The position numbers and the translations under genes are program-made. This document shows, one piece after another, positions 1 through 11,086 of a stretch of DNA of 28,043 bases; the stretch's first letter is position 1; each line of letters starts with the position of its first letter. Where the stretch lies: the NCBI GenBank assembly GCA_001313365.1, contig BBFS01000062.1:1-28043 (forward strand), written 5' to 3'. Under the pieces are notes generated by a model. The model had not been told where the DNA came from. It saw only the letters and a list, made by a program, of their open reading frames with translations, and made no database searches. Source of the stretch: Paenarthrobacter nitroguajacolicus JCM 14115 (lineage in GTDB: Bacteria > Actinomycetota > Actinomycetes > Actinomycetales > Micrococcaceae).

Positions 1-2
1 CC

Positions 3-303
3 AGCACACCTTCGGCAACTCCGGAACCGAGCGCGAGCACAGCACCCGCGACGCCGAGCCCGAGCACAACTCCAAGCATCAGCACACCCCCCCCGCAACT
101 CCGGCGCCGAGCCCGAGCATCACCCATCCCATTGTCGTGGTTCCCGAGGAACCTGCGGAACCCACCGAGGCGGATAGCCTGAGCAGCTGGCCAACACCGG
201 CGCCCAGGGGCAGTGGTTCATCTTCATTGCTGCGGCGCTTCTGGCCGCGGGATCCCTGTTTGCCTTTGCAGGTGCCCGGAAGTACGGGCAGCGGTCGCAC
301 TAA
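3..303 (+). CDS. C-terminal end of an LAXTG-anchored cell-surface protein (partial, frameshifted)
   Basis: Only the tail is in the window. It starts as a Ser/Thr/Pro/Ala-rich wall-spanning stretch (3-165), followed by the sorting motif LANTG at 187-201, a hydrophobic segment (WFIFIAAALLAAGSLFAFAG, about 208-270) and a short basic tail ending RKYGQRSH before the TAA at 301-303. That order (motif, membrane helix, positive tail) is the classic sortase substrate. LAXTG rather than LPXTG is the motif known for class E sortases of Actinobacteria. The reading frame changes at a run of eight C (87-94) and again between about 166 and 187, so the surface anchor is only visible when frames are joined. 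The function of the missing N-terminal part cannot be judged. Confidence 0.72.
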
Positions 304-382
304 GAATCCGACCGCAATAGCCAACACGGCGACGATGGGTTGGGCACGTCGTGAGCGGCCCATCGTTTCCGTCCATCAATCC

Positions 383-420
383 CGGCTCGCGCTGGCATGA
401 ATCAGGGCCAGCGCGAGCCG
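383..420. terminator. 14-bp perfect stem-loop, probable terminator
   Basis: CGGCTCGCGCTGGC (383-396) pairs perfectly with 407-420 across a 10-nt loop. It lies 80 bases after the stop of the surface-protein gene and 117 bases before the next start codon. There is no T tract after it, which is common for actinobacterial terminators. Apart from this hairpin I see nothing definite in the 234-base gap 304-537. Confidence 0.55.
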
Positions 421-537
421 ATCCAAGGTAATAGCTTCGGTTCAGGTCTTATGGATTCGGGGGGAATGCCCAAGCCCGGCGCATAGTTGAGGCAAGTGCA
501 ACCGCCACGAACTGACGCAAACCCGCCGAGGAGAACC

Positions 538-1382
538 ATGAGCTCGCCTACCACCGCAACCGACGCCCAACTCGCCCGTTGGGAGCGGTTCCGTGCAGGT
601 CGAAATGCAGCTCTTGCCACCGAACACGGCTGGCTGACGCTCACATCTTTCCAATGGCTTGAGGCCGAACCTTCCGAGGTCGAACTTGTCCCTGGCCTGT
701 GGTCCACCGACGGCACCACAGCTTTCCTGACGGCGAGCGCTGCGGATGGGCTCACGCTCGTGGAGACGGGACAGGGCGTCGACGGGACCATCTCGGCCAC
801 ACTTCAGGACGAAGAGTCCCTCATGTGGGTGCAGTTTGGAGGCAAGGACGGCAAGCAAGTTGTGGTGGAACTCGCCATGCGCGCCGACAAGTACGCTGTT
901 CGCACCCGCGACAACAACTCCCCCCCGTATTGACTGGGTTCAAAGGTGTCCCCCCCACCTACGAATACAACCCCCCCGCCTGGGTTATCGAGGGCCGGTT
1001 TGAATCCTACGATGAGCCAAAGGACGTGCCCATCGGCACGGCGAACCCCCCCTTGGTGGACGGTGTCCACCGGTCAGTGGGCGAAGTGGCGTTCCGGGTA
1101 CCGGGTGTTCCCCCCCACGAAATCCGGTTGCACGCTGAGGAGGAGAAACTGGGCGCGCTCAACGTAACCTTCCACGATGAAACCAACGGAGAGACCACGG
1201 ACGAATGGCGCAAGGTGTTCATCCCCCGGCCCCGGCCAGACGGGTCCGTGGTGATCGACTTCAACCGCGCCATCAACTACCCGAGTGCATTCACTCCGTA
1301 CGGCACATGCCCAATGCCTGTCCGGGGGGGCAATTCAATCGATGTTCGGGTGGAAGCCGGAGAGAAGCTCCCGCAGGACTAG
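538..1382 (+). CDS. DUF1684 domain-containing protein (frameshifted)
   Basis: The start ATG at 538 has a good ribosome site (GAGGAGAA). The N-terminal half reads to about 920, and the rest continues in another frame from 927 to the TAG at 1380-1382; the break is a run of seven C at 920-926. The joined product is about 280 residues. It carries the family hallmarks: an N-terminal helix followed by GWLTLTSFQWL, a central LTGFKG segment, and the C-terminal signature DFNRAINYPSAFTPYGTCPM, typical of DUF1684 (PF07920). The biochemical role of the family is unknown to me. Further C7 and G7 runs at 950, 971, 1046, 1110 and 1324 keep the frame but each seems to add one Pro or Gly. It is followed convergently by the acyl-CoA dehydrogenase. 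Confidence 0.85.
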
Positions 1383-1418
1383 CGCCCGGACAGCCACGGC
1401 GGTCTGAGCCGGGCAGGT

Positions 1419-2718
1419 CTAGGCGATGGCGGAAACCCCTGTGACTGCACGGCCAACGATCAGCGAGTTGATTTCGTAGGAGCCTTCGTACGTGTAGATG
1501 GCTTCGGCGTCGGCGAAGATCTTCGCGATGCGGTAATCGGTAACGATTCCGTTCCCGCCCAGGATTGACCTGCCCAACGCCACGGTTTCCCGCATCCTTG
1601 CGCTGCAGTAGGCCTTGGCAAGCGCCACCTGCGCCATCTCTGCGCCTCCGTGCCGCACTCCTTGCGCATCGGTGAAGATGTCCTCCTGCAGTTGCGCTAT
1701 TCGGACCATCATCCCCATACTGGCCACCGCGTTTCCCAACATGTCCACAAGGTGTTGCTGAATGAGCTGGAATTTGGCCAGCGGCTTACCGAACTGCATG
1801 CGTTCGACGGCGTACTGCCGGGCGACGTCGAAGGCTGCCAGTTGTTGGCCAACGGCCTGCCAGGCCACCATGATGCGGGAGCCACGGAGCAAGTGGTTGG
1901 TGTCCACGAAGCTGCTGATGCCGGCGAAGCGATCTGCCTCAGCTACCTCCACGTCCACAAACACGATGTCGGCGTTCTGCACGGTCCGCAGGGCAATCTT
2001 GTTCTCGATGCGGCTCCGCGTGATGCCCGGCAAGGATGCGTCAACGATGAAGGCACGCACGGCGCCGTCTGTTTCGTCCTTGGCCCACACCAACATGTAG
2101 TCGCAGAACGTCCCGTTCCCAATCCAGCGTTTGGCGCCGTTAATCACCCAGTAATCGCCGCCGTCGGAATCTGCCCGCTCAACACGGCGGGCAGTGGTCT
2201 CCATGCCGCCGGCGACGTCGGAGCGTGATCCGGTTCGGTAAGCGCGAAGGCGCCGGTAGTGCGGAGGTTGGAGGCGTCGTCGAGGTAACGGTCCTGCTGG
2301 GCGTCGCTGCCAAAGTCGTACAGCGACTCCACGAAGAGGTCGTGGTGAACCATGAAGAACGTCGCGATCGAAGTGTCGACGCGTGTCATCTCGGCTATGA
2401 CCAGGCCGGCGAAAAGGTGGGTATATCCGCGCTGGGCGGGCGCGCTGAGCCGGAGGGCCGCGAGCTTAGGGAGGATGTGTTCGGGGGGGAACTCTGCTTT
2501 CTCCCACCACTGCCCGGCGTATGGTGCGATCTCGGAGGCAAGGAAAGCCGGAGTTCGTTGAGTTTCCGTTGCTCCTGGACGCTGAGCAGGGATTCGAAGT
2601 CGAAGAAGTCAGCCGTGGGAAGGTCCGCTACGGATGACGGGCCTGGCCCGCCCGCACCGGAATTACCGGGCAAAACCGTTCCAGGTAAGGACCCCGGAAT
2701 GCCGTTGTAATCGCCCAT
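1419..2718 (-). CDS. Acyl-CoA dehydrogenase, glutaryl-CoA-dehydrogenase-like (frameshifted)
   Basis: FAD-dependent dehydrogenase that introduces the alpha,beta double bond in an acyl-CoA. Reading from 2718 down, the N-terminal helical domain ends in the segment TEPDHGSDV (after repair). The middle domain contains INGAKRWIGNGTF, and the C-terminal helical domain contains the motif LGGNGIVTDYRIAK. The YTYEGSYEIN segment carries the expected catalytic Glu, and the ending LIVGRAVTG is most like the glutaryl-CoA dehydrogenase branch. Joined length of about 430 residues fits the family. Two single-base losses break it: one of a GGG near 2548 and one of a GG near 2224. The start codon overlaps the stop of the upstream SDR gene (TAATG, 2716-2720), so the two are translationally coupled. 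The exact substrate is not determined; branched or dicarboxylic acyl-CoA are both possible. Confidence 0.85.
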
Positions 2719-3542
2719 TATTTGAGTCCCATACGGATGGCGCCGTCGAGTCGGATGGTCTCCCCCCCGTTGAGCATGGCGTTTTCCACGATGTGGGCCG
2801 CGAGGTTTGCGTACTCCGAGGCACGGCCCAGGCGTGCGGGATGCGGGACCTGCTGTCCAAGTGAGTCCTGGGCCGCTTGGGGGGGAAGTCCGGCCATCAT
2901 GGGCGTTTCAAAGATGCCAGGGGGGGCGATGGTTGCTACGCGAATCAGTGAACGCGCGAACTCCCGCGCCAAGGGGGGGAGCGTCATGGCTGCGACAGCA
3001 CCTTTGGATGCGGCGTAGGCTGGCTGGCCGATCTGGCCTTCAAAGGCGGCCACGGAGGCAGTGTTGATGATGACGCCGCGTTCGGGCCCACCCAGTTCCG
3101 TGGAGACGGGCTCGGTTTCCACCATGGCAGCAGCTGCCAAGCGGGTCACGTTGAAGGTGCCCACAAGGTTGATCTGAATGACCTTGTTGAAGTTCTCCAG
3201 GGGGGGCAGTACGCCTTCGCGGCCAAGGACTTTCCCCCGGCGTTGCGATGCCTGCGCAATTGACGACGATCCGAAGCGGTCCCAAAGCTACGGCGGCATC
3301 GACGGCGGCCTGGACTTGGGATTCGTTGGTGACGTCTGCGGGAGCAAAGACAGCATGTGGACCCGGCTCCCCCCCTCACCCGAACGTGTCGCATTCAGTT
3401 CGGCCGCATATGCGTCACCAGCCGATTGCGGCAGATCCACCAGGACCACCGAGGCTCCGGCGTCGAACAAGCGCTTCGCGGTAGCGGCCCCAGCCCCGAT
3501 GCCCCCGCCGGTTACCAGCGCGACCGTGCCCTTGATGTCCAT
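2718..3542 (-). CDS. SDR-family dehydrogenase, 3-hydroxyacyl-CoA dehydrogenase type II-like (frameshifted)
   Basis: NAD(P)-dependent short-chain dehydrogenase. The start at 3542 is preceded by a strong ribosome site (AAGGAGG). The N-terminal cofactor loop reads [17 protein letters not shown] sits in the middle, and the catalytic triad is visible as Ser in [10 protein letters not shown] followed by Tyr and Lys in [10 protein letters not shown]. The C-terminal ETPMMAGLP and [15 protein letters not shown] resemble the HSD10/3-hydroxy-2-methylbutyryl-CoA dehydrogenase group. Pairing with an acyl-CoA dehydrogenase supports a beta-oxidation or branched-chain amino-acid degradation role. The frame is lost at C7 3369-3375 and regained at C5 3234-3238. 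Other G/C runs (2761, 2879, 2910, 2973 and 3200 regions) add a residue in frame, for example IAPPG where the family has IAPG. Confidence 0.85.
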
Positions 3543-3570
3543 TCATCCTCCTTGATGCAGACCCAAATCC

Positions 3571-3586
3571 GTTAATGCATGTTAAC
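3571..3586. promoter_or_regulatory. Inverted repeat GTTAA-N6-TTAAC upstream of the SDR/ACAD operon
   Basis: GTTAATGCATGTTAAC has 5-bp arms around ATGCAT, itself a palindrome. It lies 29 bases upstream of the SDR start codon in the divergent gap to the GH76 gene, where an operator for a dimeric regulator would be expected. No regulator gene is adjacent, so the binding protein is unknown. Confidence 0.4.
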
Positions 3587-3655
3587 TGGAATTGTGGGGA
3601 AGCGCACACTGCCCGCCCTGAAAGGCGAATTCCCCTGCCCGGCTAGGCTAATTGC

Positions 3656-4825
3656 ATGTCCAGTCAGATCGATCCAGCCGGGAAGCCTGCCCCCCCTCCA
3701 CAGACGCCACCGAGTGGGCGGCGCGTGCCAACCAGGCTGCCCGATCAGTGACCCGAAGCTTCGGCAGGCGTCTGCTGCTCCTGCCAGGTACACACCTGGG
3801 TGCAGTGAGCCTTCCCAGCCGCACCATCAAGAGTCTCTCCGGCCCCTGGCACTACTGGTGGCAGGCGCATTACGTCGACTGCCTGGTGGACGCCGGCCGC
3901 CGTGAACTCGCGAGTAAAACAAAGTTCGACGGCGACTCCCGCCCGAGCGCGGGTCGGCTCGCTTCGCGGCTGGTCACCACAATCCGGTTGCGGAATCTGC
4001 TGCGCTTCGTCAACGACTACTACGACGACATGGCGTGGCTGGCACTCGCCACGCTGCGTCTGGAGAAGCTGGCGGATGAGACCAGGAAACCTGGCCGGCG
4101 GCGCAACGCGTATGTCCGCAAGAGCCTGACGTTGCAGTTCGATTCGGCGTCAACAGAAGATTTTGGTGGCGGCACCTTCTGGAGCACCAAACGGGACTTC
4201 AAGAACACGCCTGCCACCGCCCCCGGTGGCCCTGTACTACTCCCGGACAGACCACGCAGAGCGCGCACAGAAGTTGGTGGACTGGCTCAACAGCAAGCTC
4301 CTCCACCCGGACCGTGGGGGGGTGTATCGGGACGGGCTTCGGATGAGTCAGGGCAAGGTGGTGGTGGATGAGGCCATTTACACCTACAACCAGGGCCCGG
4401 TCCTGGGTGCCTTGCTGGAACTGGGCGGTGATGACAACCTGTGCAGGGCCGCCCTGCTTGTGGACGCCGTGAAACGCGAGCTGACACTGCCCGGCACGCA
4501 GGTCATCCGCGGTGACGGGACGGGCGATGGTGGCCTTTTCACCGGCATCCTGCTGCGCTATATGGCTTTGGCAGCCCGGGATGCCAGGCTCCCGGCCACA
4601 ACCAGGGAAACGGCCAATTCCTTGGTTCGCAGCACAGCCGAAGCGTTCTGGGCCGGGCGCCGCGAGGACCCAAACCAGGCCAAGGGCCGCAGGGGAACTC
4701 CAGCCATCGTGTTCTCTTTCGACCCCCAGCGACCGGCGAGCGAAACATATCCGGTGGGCGCCGCCGTCGAGCTTTCAACTCAGCTTCAAGCTTGGATGGC
4801 GTTGGAAGCTGCCGCCACGCTCTAG
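3656..4825 (+). CDS. Glycoside hydrolase family 76 protein (alpha-1,6-mannanase-like; frameshifted)
   Basis: Predicted endo-acting hydrolase on alpha-1,6-mannan, with an (alpha/alpha)6 fold. After repair the product is about 385 residues. The family's paired catalytic aspartates are visible in NDYYDDMAWLALA, and the later conserved region includes AIYTYNQGPVLGALLEL. No signal peptide is apparent, so it is likely cytoplasmic, or the start is misplaced. The start ATG at 3656 (MSSQIDPAG) needs a frame change at the run of seven C at 3690-3696. A second break is a C5 at 4220-4224, after which VALYYSRTDHAE continues. A G7 near 4316 adds a Gly in frame. The TAG stop lies inside a CTAG shared with the convergent neighbour. 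Confidence 0.82.
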
Positions 4826-5429
4826 CTGTCGCTGGAAAGGGGACGCTTCCTTTGCGGGTATGGGGCCTCATGGCGGGCAAGCATCTCCACGAACCCGGCG
4901 ATCTTGCGAGCGCGGGTGTCTGCCCGTTTGACCCCGTTGGTGCGGTGAATGAGGGCGAAGCGGTTCTGGGAGGTCAGGCAATCGAACATCGCCTGGGCCT
5001 CAGGGACTGCGGCGATGGCTGCCGCGAGGTCATCCGGAACCACGGAATCGGCTGGCCCGGCGTAGGCGGCTCCCAGCGTCCATCCGCTTTTGCGGCCTCG
5101 ACGGCAGCTCGTCCGGCATCGGTCATTTTGCCCTCGGATTCCAGTCGCGCAATGTGCCCCACATTCCGTGCTGACCAGATGCTCCTGCGGCCGCGGGGGG
5201 GCGTCATTCGCTGGAAGTAGCTTTCGGCGTCGCGGCTCTTCGCTTGGCCGTCAATCCAGCCGAAGCACAGGGCCTCGTCCAGGGCGGCGTCGTAGTCCAA
5301 CTCAGTGATGCTGCCGCCCTTCTTGTGCAGGATCAGCCACACGCCGGGACTCTCAGCGGCATGCTCCGAAAGCCAAGCGCGCCAGGCGGTGCCGTCTGCG
5401 ACAAGAAGTTCCTCAAGTTCAATGGGCAT
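4822..5429 (-). CDS. YdeI/OmpD-associated family protein (frameshifted)
   Basis: The start ATG at 5429 (MPIELEELLVADG) follows an AGGAGA ribosome site. The family signature is clear: GVWLILHKKGG, then LDEALCFGWIDGQAKS, then YFQRMTPPRGRRSIWS, and a C-terminal region with DDLAAAI and RKIAGFVEMLARHE. Joined length is about 200 residues, normal for this family. The frame changes near 5070, where GRWE and AAYAGPADSV can be joined if one base of a GG doublet is missing. The biochemical function is unknown; members are often linked to stress or bacteriocin-protection annotations. Its stop codon shares CTAG with the GH76 stop on the other strand. Confidence 0.82.
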
Positions 5430-5527
5430 GGGTTCATTCTCCTGTGAAACGCACCGTGCCCGGCAGGGCCACGCGGCATAGGCTGGGAGCGGACGCCCGA
5501 ACCGCGAGGACCCAGCCAGGAGGACCA

Positions 5528-6249
5528 ATGTTGCGAGCCCGCCCCATCCATTACACATCGCACTTTGAGCAGTGGGCCACGCTGCTGCAGGCGCTGGGTT
5601 TGGCGAAGACGGTGGACGACGGCGACTGGCAGGAGTTCGACGCCGGTTCGGGTCGCGTCGCGTTGGGTCGCCTGGAGCACGGCCACCCCCCCCTTGATGG
5701 CTACACCATCTTCAGCGTGGAGGTGGGAAACCTGGAGGAATTCGCACGCCGCACCGAGGAAGACGGCACCCAGGCAGAACTCCACGAAGCCTCCTACGGG
5801 CCACGGTGCGTATCTCGGCCGACGACGGTTTCGAGTTTTTCGCTTTCCCCCCCGCGCGACGGGCAGCGGATGGCAGCTGGGCCACGTCAAACGATGCAGA
5901 CCCAGCACTCACGGTGGTAGCAACGTGGGTCAGCCCCCCCTTGGTGGCATTCTCCGCAAATGTTCTCCGCAACATCGGCGCCCGGCAGCGCACAGAAGAC
6001 GACGAATCGGCCACGTTCACCACCAAGAACGGCGGAATCCTCCAGATTATTCACGGCGCGGACGCCACCAACGGCGACCTCGCGTTTGAGTACGACGGCG
6101 AGTTGGAACCACTGCTTGAGCGTCTCAAGGCTGCGGACATCGAGGCCAGGATCACCGAAGACGTCCTGTACGTCGCCAACCCGGATGCTGTGAGCGGCGC
6201 GGCACCGGCGTCGATCGTGGTGGAGAAGTCACCAGTCACGGCCGCGTAA
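5528..6249 (+). CDS. VOC (glyoxalase/bleomycin-resistance superfamily) protein (frameshifted)
   Basis: The start ATG at 5528 follows a strong ribosome site (CAGGAGGACC). The first half (HYTSHFEQWATLLQALGLAK, GDWQEFDAGSGRVALG, ISADDGFEFFAFP) has the beta-alpha-beta-beta-beta pattern of a vicinal-oxygen-chelate domain, and the second half (about 5930-6240) looks like a second, diverged copy. Total length is about 240 residues. The frame changes near 5800, where one G of a GGGG seems lost before CCACGG. A run of eight C at about 5696 gives HPPLDG where HPLDG would be expected. No metal ligands can be assigned with confidence, so no substrate is proposed. It is divergent from the YdeI-like gene with a 98-base gap. 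Confidence 0.68.
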
Positions 6250-6326
6250 TACAGCCGAGAGCGTAACGCCGCAGCACGGCGCCGCTGCCAAGGAAGTTCG
6301 GCTGGGGGATGCGGTAGAACTTAACC

Positions 6327-6867
6327 ATGAGCGTACGTACACCCGACCCGTATCCAGGCTGGCTTTCAGATGAAGACCTCTTCGAAGCCCGCGGCCGCTC
6401 CCCCCCATGGTCTACGTGGAGGCCGTTCCGGTCAGGTTGGATCCGCTCGGTTATGTGAACGAAGTGGGCACCCTCCTTCAGGCGACGCCGACGGAAACAT
6501 GGTCCGTTACCTTGTGTCCGGCCGTGTTCTCTACCGGGAAACCATTCGTGCAGCGCTCTTGCGGCACATGGAAAAGGACCTCGGCCCCCTGGCTTTCCCG
6601 CAGTTGCCCATCAGCCCTGTTCCCTTCACGGTGGCCGAATATTTCCCGGCTCCGTCTCAGACAGGCTTCACTGATGACCGCCAGCACGCCGTTTCGCTGG
6701 CCTACATCATTCCCGTGACCGGCGAATGCGAACCCCGCCAGGACGCTTTGGAACTCACGTGGATGACGCCGCAAGAGGTGCTGAGCGAGAACGTCCAGCA
6801 GGAATTCGACGGCGGCCGCGGGAACCTCGTCCGGCAGGCCCTGGCTTTCTCGGGCATCGTTCTCTAG
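6327..6867 (+). CDS. NUDIX-hydrolase-like protein (DUF4916-like; frameshifted)
   Basis: The joined product is about 180 residues, starting MSVRTPDPYPGWLSDEDL at 6327. It continues through MVYVEAVPVRLDPLGYVNEV, then VSGRVLYRETIRAALLRHME, and ends with DALELTWMTPQEVLSENV, which resembles the late NUDIX-fold segment. The canonical NUDIX box GX5EX7REUXEEXGU is not clearly present. I read it as one of the actinobacterial NUDIX-like proteins with a diverged or absent box, and hydrolase activity is unproven. The frame moves at C7 6400-6406 and again near 6482, where a G is apparently missing between QA and DADGN. Confidence 0.65.
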
Positions 6868-6940
6868 CGGGTCCCGACCCCTGCGCCAGCTGGTCTTTGT
6901 AGACTGGACGGCGGACCCCACGAGAACCAAAGGACTTCCG

Positions 6941-7956
6941 ATGACTCACAGCCCAGCCACACAGCAATACATGGAAAAGCAGGCTGGGGGGGACCTGCGG
7001 CCCGGGGATTTTGTGTTCCCGCCCGGTGACGGGCCGGCCGAGGAAATTGCCGCCGTTGAGGTGGAAAACGACGATTACGGCGTGGCTGCGTTGCTGCTGG
7101 TGACAATGGTCGACGGCGGCACGTTACGGATCGCTGTAGGGTCCAGTGTTCCTGTGGGTGGCGGAGTTCCGGTTGACTCCGACGGCTCCGTCTCCAGCGC
7201 CGCGGACGAAAGCACCCCTGATTCCAGCACCTCGGACTCAAGCACCCCGGCAGGAGGCGACGCCGACGCTCCCGCGGGTCCCGCCGTCGTCGTTCCTCCA
7301 CGCCCGGAAACGCCGCCGACGCACACCGGTCCCAGCGCTGAGGAGCTGGCCCTCATCCCTGAGCCTGACGGCACACCGGAAGCCGTGGTTCGTGCTGCGG
7401 CAACCAACCACAAGGGTAAGAACGGTGTGCAGGTCCTGGCGGATCGCCTCGCGAAAGGCATCAATACCAAGTCGGGAAGCTGCCTGCGGGACCTCAGCGA
7501 CCTCGCCTTCGATCTCTGCATTGTGCTGCGCGATCCGGACCACGCTTTGGCCGTCGCCGATTTGCTGAACGTGCTGCCCTTTGACGGCAACCTGGACCGC
7601 TGGGCATCGATCGAACGTGCTTGGCGCTATCCAGTTTCATTTGCCGCGAAGCCGGGCAAGCCGAGCGCGCCGCTGTTTACGAAAAATTGTTGCGCGCCCC
7701 CGAGTCCCAGGAAGAAGACCCCTTCAAGGCCCGGATCAATGCCCGGGTCAGGCAGCGTTCGCTGAACGAACCCAACCTGTACGACAAGGAAATCTTCCGC
7801 GCAATCGACAACGGGAACCACGAAGCTGAGCGTGAATGGCGGTTCCTCCGGCTCGAGGCGCTGATGTTCCTGCGTGCCCACGGTGGATCGAAGACCATCG
7901 ACGAGGACGAGCTGGCCCGGCGGATCGGCAATGAACTTGAGTCGGTGCGCGCCTAG
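6941..7956 (+). CDS. Two-domain hypothetical protein with a Ser/Thr/Asp-rich linker (frameshifted)
   Basis: I do not recognise a named function. The start ATG at 6941 has AAAGGA upstream. Residues 1 to about 75 form a compact acidic domain (RPGDFVFPPGDGPAEEIAAV). A low-complexity linker of about 50 residues follows, rich in Ser, Thr, Pro, Gly and Asp (7180-7320). The C-terminal domain, from about residue 130, is helical (ATNHKGKNGVQVLADRLAKG, DLSDLAFDLCIVLRDPDHAL). No signal peptide or membrane segment is seen. The frame is broken near 7620 by an apparent loss of one C; SIERALALSSFICREAGQ restores the run to the TAG at 7954-7956. The G7 at 6986-6992 adds a Gly in frame. The helical tail is reminiscent of TPR-like domains, which is a weak guess. 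Confidence 0.7.
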
Positions 7957-8031
7957 CTTCCCCTGTACCGATTTTTAGGGAATATCAAGACCTGTTATGT
8001 GGGCGCCAACGGCGGTAGATTCGGGGGGGCC

Positions 8032-8747
8032 ATGACGAACAATCTGAGCGTTGTGGTTAATGCCGACGCGCAGCAGGTTTGGACAATGCTGCGTGAACCG
8101 TCGTTGGTGGCTCAATGGCACGGCTGGGAAGCCGACGATCTCGCCGACGAAATCAAACAGATCTACTTCAACACCGATGTTGTGGAGGGGCCCGATCACA
8201 CGAGCCTGACCGTCAACGGCGGTGACGTCTTTGAGCTCCACCCGGTCTCCGGTGGCACGGAAGTGCGGGTCACCAGGCCGCCCTCGATCACAACTCGGAA
8301 TGGGCCGAGTGGGATGAGGACATCACTCAGGGTTGGCTCACGTTCCTGCATCAGCTGCGGTTCGCGCTGGAACGGCACCCCCCCCACGGGCACCGGCGGA
8401 CCCATTTCATCTCCCTGCCGGGTAAAGGCGGGCCGGCGATTGAGAAGCTGGGGGCTTGGGGGATTTACCGCCTGTTGGAGAGGAATACTCGCTCACGCTT
8501 GCCACGGGTGAGAAGATCTCCGGCAAGGTCTGGTTCAAGAGCCGGCATCAGGTGGGCCTCACCGTCCACAGCTACGCCGAGCACGGGGGACGGGCTGCTG
8601 ATCGTTGCTGAGCAACTGCCGATTCCGGAGAAAAGGCCCGACGGCGGTTCCATGGTGATTGCCTCCACCTACGATTTGGGGGCCCACACCTTGGCGGACA
8701 TCCGGTCCTCGTGGGACAAGTGGAAGGCTGAGAGCTACGGTTCGTAG
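8032..8747 (+). CDS. SRPBCC (START/Bet v1-like) domain protein (three frame breaks)
   Basis: The reconstructed product is about 235 residues. It begins MTNNLSVVVNADAQQVWTML at 8032, the usual first strand and helix of an SRPBCC ligand-binding domain. It continues through DHNSEWAEWDEDITQGWLTF (the long C-terminal helix of the first domain) and ends with a second half that contains GLLIVAEQLPIPEKRPDGGS. The breaks are near 8276 (one G of GGG lost), near 8473 (one G lost) and at G5 8585-8589 (one extra). A C8 at about 8378 adds a Pro in frame. Function is unknown; members of this fold bind hydrophobic ligands or act as polyketide cyclases or Hsp90 co-factors. Confidence 0.72.
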
Positions 8748-8794
8748 GGGTTTTTCGGCAGGTTACCCGCGGTAAAGCTGGCACACTTGGTAGC

Positions 8795-10164
<1,370 letters not shown>

Positions 10165-10168
10165 ACGT

Positions 10169-10237
10169 CGAGATCGCCGGAAGCGTGCGTGAGCGTGCGG
10201 AAACTTCCGGCGAACTCACACGTTTCCGGCGATCTCG
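10169..10237. repeat. Long imperfect inverted repeat between convergent tgt and transporter genes
   Basis: CGAGATCGCCGGAA (10169-10182) is repeated inverted at 10224-10237. The complementarity extends inward over CGTG(C)GTGAG, making arms of about 24 bases. Inside lies a smaller inverted pair CGGAA/TTCCG. It occupies the whole 81-base space between the two stop codons, so it could act as a bidirectional terminator. The repeated CGCCGGAA units also resemble a REP-type element. Confidence 0.6.
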
Positions 10238-10245
10238 GCCCGAGC

Positions 10246-10961
10246 CTAGGCTGCGGCTACCCCCCCGTAGCTGGGCTCGCGCTTCTTGATCCAACCAACC
10301 ACCAGCACGGTGACGGGGGACGAACAAGAACTCCACGGCCGTCTTGTAGACGAAGCCGACCAGGACGTAGTTCAGGAACGAGCCGAAGTCCGTGATGCCG
10401 ATGACCGACGCCGCGATGCTGCAAAAGATCAGGTGTCCACGAATTCGCCCACCACGGATGAGCCCATCAGGCGCGCCCACAGGGACTTCTCGCCCGTACG
10501 CGCCTTCATCTTCACCAGGATCCACGAGTTTATGGTCTGCCCGGCCAGGAAAGCGAGCAGTGAACCGAGGACGATCAGCGGAACCGGGCCCAGAGCACCT
10601 TCGATGGCTGCTTGCTTTGCGGTGCCGTACTCGTCGCTGAAGCCGGGAAGCACGATGATGATCCAGTAGCAGAGCGATGCAAACACCGAGAGCGCGAACG
10701 AAGTGATGATGCTTTGCGCGCCACCTTGAAACCGTAGACCTCGCTCATCACGTCGCCCAGGATGTAGGCGATCGGGAAGAGGAAGAACCCGCCGTCAGTG
10801 ATAATCGGCCCGATCACCACGCCCTTGGAAGCGCCGATGTTGGACAGGATCAGCACCACGGCCATGATGGCCAGCATGATGCCGAAATACGGGGGGGAAC
10901 CGATGGAAGCGAAGCGCGGAGCGGGCTTGCTCAAAGTACTGGAGCCTGAGGGCGAGGGCAT
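10246..10961 (-). CDS. VUT-family queuosine precursor transporter (YhhQ-like; frameshifted)
   Basis: Integral membrane protein of the PF02592 family. Members such as YhhQ import queuosine precursors (preQ0/preQ1 or queuine). The joined product is about 235 residues with about six membrane segments: FGIMLAIMAVVLILSNIGAS near the N-terminus, FFLFPIAYILGDVMSEVYGF (the hallmark motif), then CYWIIIVLPGF, VPLIVLGSLLAFLAGQTINS, and a C-terminal helix around LNYVLVGFVYKTAVEFLFVP. The start ATG is at 10961 (MPSPSGSSTLSKP), and the stop TAG is at 10248-10246 after repair. Breaks are near 10711, near 10434 and at G5 10315-10319. Its neighbour is tgt, the enzyme that uses the imported base, which supports the role. 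Confidence 0.88.
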
Positions 10962-10990
10962 GGGTCATCCATTTCGTAGTGGTTCGCGCA

Positions 10991-11010
10991 GGCTCCCTGG
11001 TGAGGGAACC
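10991..11010 (-). promoter_or_regulatory. Stem-loop in the 5' leader of the VUT transporter
   Basis: On the minus strand GGTTCCCT-CACC-AGGGAGCC forms an 8-bp stem (one G-U) with a 4-nt loop, starting 30 bases upstream of the start codon. A GAACC just downstream could pair instead with the GGTTC of the 5' arm, so two exclusive helices are possible. It does not match the preQ1-I consensus I know. Confidence 0.4.
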
Positions 11011-11086
11011 CCGCTGTATTAGCACTGTGGGTTGGTGGGGGGCATCCGGCCCGGCACCGGTTCCATTCTCCCACTCCTTCATCCCC

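Noticed and set aside
79..363. Minus-strand frame over the window start
   Set aside because: It is the antisense of the Ser/Thr/Pro-rich stalk and LANTG anchor, with no family features of its own.
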